A DNA stretch of 44,415 bases. Origin: Flavobacteriaceae bacterium UBA3179 (GTDB lineage Bacteria > Bacteroidota > Bacteroidia > Flavobacteriales > Flavobacteriaceae). Location of the stretch: the NCBI GenBank assembly GCA_002364245.1, contig DEXR01000007.1, positions 120,815 through 165,229 on the forward strand. Direction: 5' to 3'. Positions 15,917-23,267 of the stretch are shown one piece after another. The notes beneath the pieces were generated by a model, which saw nothing but the letters and a program-made list of their open reading frames with translations, was not told the DNA's origin and searched no databases. Each line of letters starts with the position of its first letter. The stretch's first letter is position 1. A program made the position numbers and the translations under genes.

Positions 15917-16888
15917 TTATTGTGTGTTTTTTGACACGGCTACACGCTCTAAAATAAAGATACTTAAAAACCCTAAAATCATAAAAATAAGTGCGTATAG
16001 AATTTGTGGGTCTTCGGGATATTGTGTGGGAATGATACTCCGCTCAATAAAGGGTACTTCTTCACCATGAGAATTTACGCGGTATTTTAAAACTTCTTTC
16101 CAAGGCCATATTTTATTGAGTGCCCCTACCATAAACCCAGTCAATACTGCCAAAATCAAATTTTTATGGTTCTTGAACATCCAGTTCAATACACGGGAAA
16201 ATACTTTTAAACCAACAATGGCACCAACAGCGAATATTCCAATCTTTATTAATGCTTGCGATATAAGTTGCCAGTTCATATTAGCTATGCCTTCACCTAA
16301 TTGTGAAATAGTACCAATTATGGCAGTGTAAGCGCCAAGCAGTAATAATATAAAGGCACCGCTTATTCCAGGTAAAATCATAGCTATAATTGCCACAAAG
16401 CCAGCAAAGAATAAAAACCAAGTGCTGTCTGCTGTTCCCAAAGGTTCGGCTAAAGTAATACCATATGCAGCAGCAGCGGCAATTATTAATGCTATACCCG
16501 TAATTATGCTCCATTTAGTAACTTGTTTGCCAACATATAGAATACTGGCAATTACTAATCCGAAAAAGAAAGACCAAACTAAAATAGAATGGTTGGACAG
16601 TAACCAAGTAATTACTTTGGCAAGTGATAAAATACTTATTGCGACTCCTGAAAATAAAGCAACTAAGAAAGAAAGATTGTAAGTCTTCCAAGCATTTGAA
16701 AAGCTTTCTTTTTTCCAGATTTTAAAAAAACCAATATCGAGTTTATGAATGGTTTCAATTAGCTCTTCATAAATACCTGATATGAAAGCGATTGTTCCGC
16801 CAGAGACTCCAGGTACTACATCTGCAGCACCCATAGCTAAACCTTTTGCGGTAATTACAAGGTATTGAATAAAAGTACGTTTTGGCAT
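15917..16888 (-). CDS. DUF368 membrane protein, copy 1 (polyprenyl-phosphate transporter-like)
   Basis: A 323-aa paralogue of the next gene, with the same architecture: KGLAMGAADVVPGVSGGTIA at residues 14-33 and MILPGISGAFILLLLGAY mid-protein, plus multiple membrane helices. Known DUF368 members (PopT type) help return undecaprenyl phosphate to the cytoplasmic face for wall and glycan synthesis. The two copies have clearly diverged, so this is an old duplication. It is the first gene of the DUF368-DUF368-aroE unit, with a TATTTTTG promoter 20 bases before the ATG. Confidence 0.87.
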   Translation of the reverse strand: MPKRTFIQYLVITAKGLAMGAADVVPGVSGGTIAFISGIYEELIETIHKLDIGFFKIWKKESFSNAWKTYNLSFLVALFSGVAISILSLAKVITWLLSNHSILVWSFFFGLVIASILYVGKQVTKWSIITGIALIIAAAAAYGITLAEPLGTADSTWFLFFAGFVAIIAMILPGISGAFILLLLGAYTAIIGTISQLGEGIANMNWQLISQALIKIGIFAVGAIVGLKVFSRVLNWMFKNHKNLILAVLTGFMVGALNKIWPWKEVLKYRVNSHGEEVPFIERSIIPTQYPEDPQILYALIFMILGFLSIFILERVAVSKNTQ

Positions 16889-16908
16889 AGGTTTTATTTA
16901 CTGAATGC

Positions 16909-16916
16909 CAAAAATA
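16909..16916 (-). promoter_or_regulatory. TATTTTTG -7 box of the DUF368-aroE unit
   Basis: An exact TAnnTTTG match on the minus strand, 20 bases before ATG 16888, placed in the short 34-base gap after the TPR gene. No -33 element is evident. Confidence 0.6.
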
Positions 16917-16922
16917 CGCAAA

Positions 16923-18323
16923 TTACAAGGAAGGGTTTTTGTGTTTTTCGATTATTTGTTTAACAGAAGGACGCTCGTAAAAGTTGGGGAACAATTCTTC
17001 TATTATTATAACATATTCACGGTTAAACTTTAAACCGTTCTTTAAGTGAAAAATAGCTTTTCTTTCTTCAGATAAAATATTGTAGAGGCCTGCAAATCTA
17101 AATTCTATTTCTGCATTTTCTGGATAGAATTCTGATGCTTGTAATAGGTTTTTAATAGCAGCTTCAAATTCGCCTAATTGCAGCAATAAATCACAACGGC
17201 TTAACCAAGTGTTAAGTTCGTAATTTCCCAGCTCTAAGGTCCTTCGGTAGCCGTGTTCTGCTTCTTCAAACAATTGTAAGCTATAGTTTATACGTGCATA
17301 CCGCTTCCAGTACCGGACGTTTTCACTGTCTATATTAATGGCTTTCTCAATAAAATAGAGTGCCTTTTTGTAGTCTTTTTTCTTTAAATAATAGTCTGTA
17401 ATGGCAATCCAACCTTTGTCTAACAGCCCGTCTTCTTCAACACACTTTGTATAAAACTGAAGAGCCAACTCGCTATCACCTATTTTTTCGTAACATTTAC
17501 CTATTCGTAATAAAGCAAAAGAGGTGGGGTCGTCGAGGCCTAAAGTAATACTGTAGCTTTCGATAGCATCTTCGTATTGTTTTAGTTTTTCCTGTACTTT
17601 TCCTTTTTCTAAATATGCCCCAATAAAACGGTCATCACTTATAATGGCAAAATCGAAAGCGGCCAATGCTTTTTTAAAGTCTTTTAGAATATAATATTGT
17701 TTTCCTACTTGGTGCCAAGCGACTTCGCTATACGGATTTTTATTAAGGAAATCGTTTAAATAATCAATGGCTTCTTCGTGTTGTTCTAAAAATTCAAAAC
17801 AGTATATTATATTATATAAGGCAGAATAATCTTCTTCATCATTCTCCAAACATTTCATAAAAAAACGTTTAGCGTTCTCAAAATCCTCTAAAAATAAATA
17901 TTCCATCCCAATTAGGGACATAACATCATTTTCATCATTGGTAATTTCAAGTGCTTTTTCTAATAACTGAATTGCTTTTGCATGTTCATCACGTCGTGAA
18001 AGAATGTTCGCTTTTTGTATATAAACCTCTTGATTGGATTGTTCCAGTGAATATAAATCGTTTAGCAAAGAATCTGCAACATCGAGCTCATTTTCAAAAA
18101 TGTGCATTTCAATCTGAAACAATTTTAAATTAGTGGAGGAAGGGTGTTGTTCCAATCCTAACTTGGTTGCCTTTTTGGCAAGGGCAATTTTACCGTTTTC
18201 AAGATAATATTGAATAATGTCTTCAAACTCTTCCGAATCGAAAAAATAGACATCGTTTGTCTTTAACATAGATTCAAAGCGGGAAAGGGAGAAGTTGTCA
18301 TGCTCGTTTGGAGGTAATTGCAT
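16923..18323 (-). CDS. tetratricopeptide repeat protein
   Basis: A 466-aa protein made almost wholly of TPR units from about residue 25 to 450. Repeats are recognisable by their W/Y-L-G-Y-A-P spacing, for example SLIGMEYLFLEDFENAKRFF, AWHQVGKQYYILKDFKKAL, ALLRIGKCYEKIGDSELALQ and YWKRYARINYSLQLFEEAEH. It has no signal peptide or catalytic domain, so it is probably a cytoplasmic scaffold or adaptor; partners are unknown. The start ATG at 18323 lies 28 bases after a TATCTTTA box. It is a single gene upstream of the DUF368 pair. Confidence 0.86.
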   Translation of the reverse strand: MQLPPNEHDNFSLSRFESMLKTNDVYFFDSEEFEDIIQYYLENGKIALAKKATKLGLEQHPSSTNLKLFQIEMHIFENELDVADSLLNDLYSLEQSNQEVYIQKANILSRRDEHAKAIQLLEKALEITNDENDVMSLIGMEYLFLEDFENAKRFFMKCLENDEEDYSALYNIIYCFEFLEQHEEAIDYLNDFLNKNPYSEVAWHQVGKQYYILKDFKKALAAFDFAIISDDRFIGAYLEKGKVQEKLKQYEDAIESYSITLGLDDPTSFALLRIGKCYEKIGDSELALQFYTKCVEEDGLLDKGWIAITDYYLKKKDYKKALYFIEKAINIDSENVRYWKRYARINYSLQLFEEAEHGYRRTLELGNYELNTWLSRCDLLLQLGEFEAAIKNLLQASEFYPENAEIEFRFAGLYNILSEERKAIFHLKNGLKFNREYVIIIEELFPNFYERPSVKQIIEKHKNPSL

Positions 18324-18351
18324 ACGGAACGTTTTACGGTTTCTTCTAATT

Positions 18352-18380
18352 TAAAGATACTAATGTAATGGGGTATTCAA
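18352..18380 (-). promoter_or_regulatory. promoter of the TPR gene
   Basis: The minus strand reads TTG (18378-18380), an 18-base spacer and TATCTTTA (18352-18359), one mismatch from TAnnTTTG. Three TTAACAG repeats lie just upstream. Confidence 0.5.
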
Positions 18381-18400
18381 TAGTTATGCCGCGTTTGTTG

Positions 18401-18450
18401 TTAACAGCCTTATTAACAGAAGTTTTTAAATTTAAAACACTGATTAACAG
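18401..18450 (+). repeat. three direct TTAACAG heptamers between aminotransferase and TPR genes
   Basis: TTAACAG occurs at 18401-18407, 18413-18419 and 18444-18450 within the 142-base gap. They lie upstream of the TPR promoter and downstream of the aminotransferase stop. They could be an operator or chance in A+T-rich DNA. The rest of the gap shows nothing I can name. Confidence 0.35.
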
Positions 18451-18465
18451 TTATTTATATTGATT

Positions 18466-19650
18466 TTATTCTGCGTTAATGTCATTAAGTACTGCTGTTA
18501 TAATGTCACACCCTTCCTTTATTTCTGCATCTGAAATGGTCAGCGGCGGGGTAATTCGGACAGCTTTAGGTTCAAAAAGAAGCCAAAAAAGAATCAAATT
18601 CTTGTCTTTGCAACGTAAAATTACTTCGGAAGCAATTTCTGAAGAATCCATAATTAGTGCCAACATCAACCCTTTGCCACGAATTTCCTTTATTAAAGAG
18701 TGCTTCAGCAATTTTCTGAACAATTGCTCTTTCTGAAGGGTTTGCGAAATTAAATCGGTTTCGGTTATTTCCTGTAAAGTAGCCAAAGCGGCAGATGCAA
18801 TAACGGGATTACCGCCAAATGTTGTAATGTGGCCTAATTTAGGATTATCTTTCAGTAAGGCCATATGTTCTTGTGAAGCGGTGAAAGCACCAATAGGTAG
18901 ACCGCCCCCCATACCTTTTCCCATTACTAAAATATCGGGTACAATATCAAAATGCTCGAATCCAAATAATTTACCAGTACGGCCAAAGCCTGGCTGAACT
19001 TCGTCTAAAATTAATAAAGTTTCAGTCTCATTACAACGCTCACGAACTTTTTTCAAATAACCATTTTTCGGAAAAATAAATCCAGCACCTCCTTGTATGG
19101 TTTCTAAAATAACTGCAGCTGTATTGGTAGTTATTTTATCTAAATCGCCTAAATTATTAAACTGAAAGGGGTGGCAATCAGGCACTAAAGGTCCGAAAGG
19201 CGTTTTTCGCTCTTCGTAGCCCATTACGCTTAAAGCACCAAATGTATTTCCGTGATAGGCGTTATGAGCATATAAAATTTCAGATCGTCCAGTTACTCGG
19301 CGAGCTAATTTTAAGGAAGCATCAATAGCTTCGGCGCCACTATTCACCAAATACGTGGTTTCTAAAGTATCAGGTAGTTTATTGGCTAAAAGTTTGGTTA
19401 ATTCTACTGCTGGCTGTTGAATATATTCACCATAAACCATAACGTGCAAATACTTATCCAGCTGATTTTTTATGGCTTTTACCACGCGAGGATGACGGTG
19501 ACCTAAGCTACAAGCTGAGACTCCAGCTATAAAATCAAGGTGCTTATTTCCATTTGTATCGTAAATGTAACTTCCCTCGGCATGAGAGATCTCTAAAGCC
19601 AGTGGATGGGGGGTAGTTTGTGTTTGGTATTTAAAAAAATCTTCTTTCAT
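18466..19650 (-). CDS. class III PLP-dependent aminotransferase (acetylornithine/GABA type)
   Basis: About 394 aa, fold type I, pyridoxal-phosphate dependent. Motifs: LDFIAGVSACSLGHRHP near the N-terminus, LVNSGAEAIDASLKLAR (cofactor phosphate site), LILDEVQPGFGRTGK with the PLP-contacting Asp, and ILVMGKGMGGGLPIG with the Schiff-base Lys. It is often annotated as 'aspartate aminotransferase family'; the real donor could be acetylornithine, GABA or another omega-amino compound, and sequence alone does not decide. The second of two adjacent Met codons is taken as start by comparison with the family. It is last in the fur-purA-ostA-like series, 14-17 bases after the OstA-like gene. Confidence 0.85.
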   Translation of the reverse strand: MKEDFFKYQTQTTPHPLALEISHAEGSYIYDTNGNKHLDFIAGVSACSLGHRHPRVVKAIKNQLDKYLHVMVYGEYIQQPAVELTKLLANKLPDTLETTYLVNSGAEAIDASLKLARRVTGRSEILYAHNAYHGNTFGALSVMGYEERKTPFGPLVPDCHPFQFNNLGDLDKITTNTAAVILETIQGGAGFIFPKNGYLKKVRERCNETETLLILDEVQPGFGRTGKLFGFEHFDIVPDILVMGKGMGGGLPIGAFTASQEHMALLKDNPKLGHITTFGGNPVIASAALATLQEITETDLISQTLQKEQLFRKLLKHSLIKEIRGKGLMLALIMDSSEIASEVILRCKDKNLILFWLLFEPKAVRITPPLTISDAEIKEGCDIITAVLNDINAE

Positions 19651-19667
19651 CATCTTTCTTCATCGTA

Positions 19668-21458
19668 TTACTGCTCTTCTTTTTCTTCGGAAGAATTAGC
19701 TTGCTGCCTTTTTTTGGGGTCTGGAGGTTTACGCAATGAGTCGTTGGAAATACTGTCCATTTCCCGAGTCATAGGTTTTGGATCATCCTCACGATTTTGG
19801 AAATCCTTTGCTTTCAATTTAGACTGTTCGGGTATTTCCATTTCATCCTCAGGGATTTCCTCGAAAAATTCACCTTCGTCTTCTGGTAACCGAATACCTT
19901 TAATTTTTGGCAGTATAGGCGCGGGCTTTCCACTAAATAAATCTTCAACTTTTTGCAATCGTTCTTCGCCCCGCCAATTAAAACCAGGTAGAATACGAGC
20001 GTTTTCTGGAAATTTAGATGGCGGATACAGTTTTCCGTCAACTTTCTTTAAAAAGCGAATTCCGGTAATTTCTTGGCTCTCCAAATACATTTGTATATCA
20101 CTGGAAAGGGTGTTGTTAATACCGACTAATTCATTTTCTTCATTTCTGGAAAAATAGATTACTTCAGCATTTTTATGGATGTTGACCGTGTCCAGTTCAT
20201 TGTCGGTAAAGAGACCGATAAGTCGTTCCCCTTTTACTTGATTATAACCAGCGCTATCCTTTTGGATTAGAAATGCGTTGTTAAATACTTTTAGGGTGTC
20301 TAATTTTTCTGTTGTGGTGTCAGAAAGAATATGAATGGTATCACCTGTCATTTGGTTTTCACCACTCCATAACACAGGATTTCGCAATAGTTTAGTAATC
20401 CCTGCTTTTTGATTTACAAAAATAGAATCACACTTGCCACTTGTAGGTTGTTCGCCTTCTAGACCCCGTTTAAACATACGCGCACGGTAAAACCCTTTTA
20501 TAACACGGTTTTCTGGCTTTCCTGTCACTTGTAGGGTGTCAGCATGAACGTAAATAGAGTCTTGGTCTCTCAATGTAACCGCTACGGCACGTTTAGTAAT
20601 AAAAACAGAATCTTTTTCACGGAATACTTCAGCATAATGCCCACGAATAATACTTTTGTTTACTGTATCTAGTACTTTAATATTATTGGTTGCAGAAGCA
20701 AAGCTTTTGTTTTGGTCAAAGTAAATGCTATCACCATATAGAATTCGGTTTTCGTAGTCAACACGGGAATTTTTAACAAAATGTCCGGTTTTTGCCCGAG
20801 TATCATAATACCCTCGATCGCAATATATAGTACTGTTTTCAGTCGTTATAGTTGAAGAACCGTACAAGTAGGCTCCTCCGGTTTCAGAATAAAAGTCTAA
20901 TTGAGGTGAGTTTACTGTATAATCTGGGTTATTGATTACCACATCGGAAAGGAACTGGTATTTTTTTGTTTCAGCATAATAACGTCCAATCCGGCTGGTT
21001 AAGGTACTTGCAGTATCTCTAACGGTTCCGCCGGTCCTGTAATACGCCTGTTGTTTTATGCGGTCAAAATAGAGTGTATCGGTTTTTAGGGTTGTTTTTG
21101 GATCTTTAAACAAGACATCGCCACTGGCAAAAGCAAACTGAGTGTTTCCGTTGTATTCGGCGTATTTACTGTTTAAAGTAACGGTGTCTGCTTGGTTTAT
21201 CTTTACACTTCCGTAGGCTTTGACAAAGTTCTCTTTTAAATAGACATAGGCTTGGTCACACCACATTTCAACACCTTCATGTACAATGTACACTTGACCG
21301 GAATCGTCTTTTGTATAAATAGCAGCATCGGGCAACTCTGGTCTAATTTCAAGATAGCCAGATTCTATATTTACTTTGGCTTTTTCGGGTTCATCTTGGG
21401 CGTGTAACGTTATTCCGAAGAAAAAAAAACAAAGTAGTATGTGTAAGGATACTTTCAA
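19668..21458 (-). CDS. OstA/LptA-like exported protein
   Basis: A 596-aa protein with a Sec signal peptide (MKVSLHILLCFFFFGITLHA, cleavage likely after A20). The body is rich in short beta-strand repeats of the OstA/LptA type (VEMWCDQAYVYLKENFVKAY, KDPKTTLKTDTLYFDR, NSTIYCDRGYYDTRAKTG), the jellyroll fold that bridges the periplasm for LPS transport. A proline- and charge-rich C-terminus follows. It probably works with the LPS export machinery, but it lacks the LptD barrel. The start codon is TTG: the in-frame upstream sequence reaches a stop without an ATG, and the signal peptide begins right at the TTG. Confidence 0.82.
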   Translation of the reverse strand: MKVSLHILLCFFFFGITLHAQDEPEKAKVNIESGYLEIRPELPDAAIYTKDDSGQVYIVHEGVEMWCDQAYVYLKENFVKAYGSVKINQADTVTLNSKYAEYNGNTQFAFASGDVLFKDPKTTLKTDTLYFDRIKQQAYYRTGGTVRDTASTLTSRIGRYYAETKKYQFLSDVVINNPDYTVNSPQLDFYSETGGAYLYGSSTITTENSTIYCDRGYYDTRAKTGHFVKNSRVDYENRILYGDSIYFDQNKSFASATNNIKVLDTVNKSIIRGHYAEVFREKDSVFITKRAVAVTLRDQDSIYVHADTLQVTGKPENRVIKGFYRARMFKRGLEGEQPTSGKCDSIFVNQKAGITKLLRNPVLWSGENQMTGDTIHILSDTTTEKLDTLKVFNNAFLIQKDSAGYNQVKGERLIGLFTDNELDTVNIHKNAEVIYFSRNEENELVGINNTLSSDIQMYLESQEITGIRFLKKVDGKLYPPSKFPENARILPGFNWRGEERLQKVEDLFSGKPAPILPKIKGIRLPEDEGEFFEEIPEDEMEIPEQSKLKAKDFQNREDDPKPMTREMDSISNDSLRKPPDPKKRQQANSSEEKEEQ

Positions 21459-21512
21459 TATGTAGTTGCTTTTATACGCTTACGTAACGTGCATTAACTT
21501 AGAAAAAGTATA

Positions 21513-22784
21513 CTATCGCTCAATAGTCTGGACTCTATCGGGCCCTACGGAAACAATTTTAATTGGGGTTTCCAGTTCTTTTTCTAAAAATTCGATGTAG
21601 TCATTAAGTTCCTTTGGAAGCTGTGACGCATCGTTCATTTTAGTTAAATCTTCTTTCCAACCTTTCATTTCCGTATAAACCGGGGTTACGTTTTCGGCTT
21701 CTATATTGTACGGTAAATGTTTAATGGTTTCACCTTTATACTTATAAGCGGTACATACTTTTAGTTTTTTGAAACCACTTAGCACATCGCCTTTCATCAT
21801 CATTAATTGCGTCACACCGTTAACTTGTACGGCGTATTTTAAGGCAACTAAATCTAACCAACCACAACGCCTAGGACGGCCTGTTGTTGCCCCAAATTCA
21901 TTTCCTACCTTGGCCATTCGCTTACCGTCTTCGTCAAAAAGCTCAGTAGGGAAGGGGCCACTGCCTACACGGGTGGTATAGGCTTTAAAAATTCCATATA
22001 CCTCTTTAATTTTACCAGGAGCAACTCCTAAGCCTGTACAAGCTCCAGCTGCCGTTGTATTTGAGGATGTTACAAATGGATACGTTCCAAAGTCAATGTC
22101 TAATAGCGAACCTTGGGCTCCTTCGGCTAAAATAGTTTTGTTTTCTTTTTGTGCTTTGTGTAGGTACTCTTCACTGTCAATGAAGGTTAGCGATTTTAAA
22201 ACTTCGATTGCTTCAAAAAATTCAGATTCTAATTCAGCTAGATTGTATTGAATATCTACGTTGTAGAATTCAATCATCGCCTCGTGCTTATTGGCAAGTT
22301 TGCGATACCTTTCTTTCCAGTCGCTTAATTCAAGATCGCCTACGCGTATTCCATTACGACCGGTTTTGTCCATATACGTTGGGCCGATACCTTTAAGCGT
22401 AGAACCAATTTTTGCTTTTCCTTTTGAAGTTTCACTAGCAGCATCCAATAATCTGTGCGTAGGTAAAATTAAATGTGCCTTACGGGAAATAAGTAGTTTT
22501 TTATTAATATCAAGATTAAACTGAGACAGGTTGTCCAATTCTTTTTTAAAAATAACAGGATCGATAACAACACCATTACCAACAAGGTTTACAGCATTTT
22601 CGTGAAAAATTCCACTGGGAATGGTATGTAACACGTGCTTTATGCCATCGAACTCAAGGGTGTGCCCTGCGTTGGGACCTCCCTGAAAACGAGCAATGAT
22701 ATCATAATTTTTGGTTAGGACATCTACGATTTTTCCTTTTCCTTCGTCGCCCCATTGTAATCCAAGTAGTAAGTCTACTGCCAT
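21513..22784 (-). CDS. purA: adenylosuccinate synthase
   Basis: Converts IMP and aspartate to adenylosuccinate with GTP in AMP synthesis. The 423-aa protein shows the GTP-binding LLGLQWGDEGKGKIVD at the N-terminus, GGPNAGHT, GIGPTYMDKTGRNGIR near 130, GAQGSLLDIDFGTYPFVTSS near 220, GPFPTE and TGRPRRCGW. All key residues appear intact. It begins 6 bases after fur, so it is co-transcribed with it. Confidence 0.97.
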   Translation of the reverse strand: MAVDLLLGLQWGDEGKGKIVDVLTKNYDIIARFQGGPNAGHTLEFDGIKHVLHTIPSGIFHENAVNLVGNGVVIDPVIFKKELDNLSQFNLDINKKLLISRKAHLILPTHRLLDAASETSKGKAKIGSTLKGIGPTYMDKTGRNGIRVGDLELSDWKERYRKLANKHEAMIEFYNVDIQYNLAELESEFFEAIEVLKSLTFIDSEEYLHKAQKENKTILAEGAQGSLLDIDFGTYPFVTSSNTTAAGACTGLGVAPGKIKEVYGIFKAYTTRVGSGPFPTELFDEDGKRMAKVGNEFGATTGRPRRCGWLDLVALKYAVQVNGVTQLMMMKGDVLSGFKKLKVCTAYKYKGETIKHLPYNIEAENVTPVYTEMKGWKEDLTKMNDASQLPKELNDYIEFLEKELETPIKIVSVGPDRVQTIER

Positions 22785-22790
22785 AATGTA

Positions 22791-23243
22791 TTATTGATTG
22801 GTCTGTTTTCGGTTTCCGTAGAAATAAAGAGAATGTTTTGTAATCTCAATATCAAAAACCTCTTCGATTGTTTTTTTAATAGATTGGATGCGCGGATCGC
22901 AAAATTCAATCACTTCACCATCAGATAAAATCACGTGGTCATGTTGTCTATCGAAATATGATTTTTCGTAATGCGCCTGATTTTGTCCAAACTGATGTTT
23001 ACGTACTAAACCACATTCTAGCAATAGCTCAATGGTATTGTAAAGCGTTGCCCGGCTAACGCGGTAGTTTTTGTTCTTCATATTGATATAAAGGGATTCT
23101 ATATCAAAATGCTCCTTTTGATCGTAAATTTCCTGAAGTATGGCATAGCGCTCTGGTGTTTTACGATGTCCTTTTTCTTCAAGGTAGGTCGTAAACACAT
23201 TTTTAACTATTGCCTGGTTATTTTTTTCAGTTTTGGTGCTCAT
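22791..23243 (-). CDS. Fur family transcriptional regulator
   Basis: A 150-aa winged-helix metal-responsive repressor. The DNA-binding half includes [17 protein letters not shown] and the recognition helix [14 protein letters not shown]; the metal-binding half has [16 protein letters not shown] and [10 protein letters not shown]. The CxxC pair that binds structural zinc in many Fur proteins is missing, because the segment after HDH reads VILSDGEV. It could be Fur, PerR or Zur in function; sequence alone does not decide. The promoter is TAACTTTG at 23254-23261, only 10 bases before the ATG. It leads the operon with purA. Confidence 0.88.
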   Translation of the reverse strand: MSTKTEKNNQAIVKNVFTTYLEEKGHRKTPERYAILQEIYDQKEHFDIESLYINMKNKNYRVSRATLYNTIELLLECGLVRKHQFGQNQAHYEKSYFDRQHDHVILSDGEVIEFCDPRIQSIKKTIEEVFDIEITKHSLYFYGNRKQTNQ

Positions 23244-23253
23244 AATAAAGATG

Positions 23254-23261
23254 CAAAGTTA
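23254..23261 (-). promoter_or_regulatory. TAACTTTG -7 box of the fur operon
   Basis: An exact TAnnTTTG match on the minus strand, ending 10 bases before the fur ATG, so the leader would be only a few bases. It lies in the 24-base gap after the spoT stop codon. Confidence 0.58.
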
Positions 23262-23267
23262 CTCATT

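Noticed and set aside
19606..20157. 183-codon plus-strand open frame opposite the OstA-like and aminotransferase genes
   Set aside because: Ser/Phe-rich shadow translation of the complementary strand, with no family resemblance.
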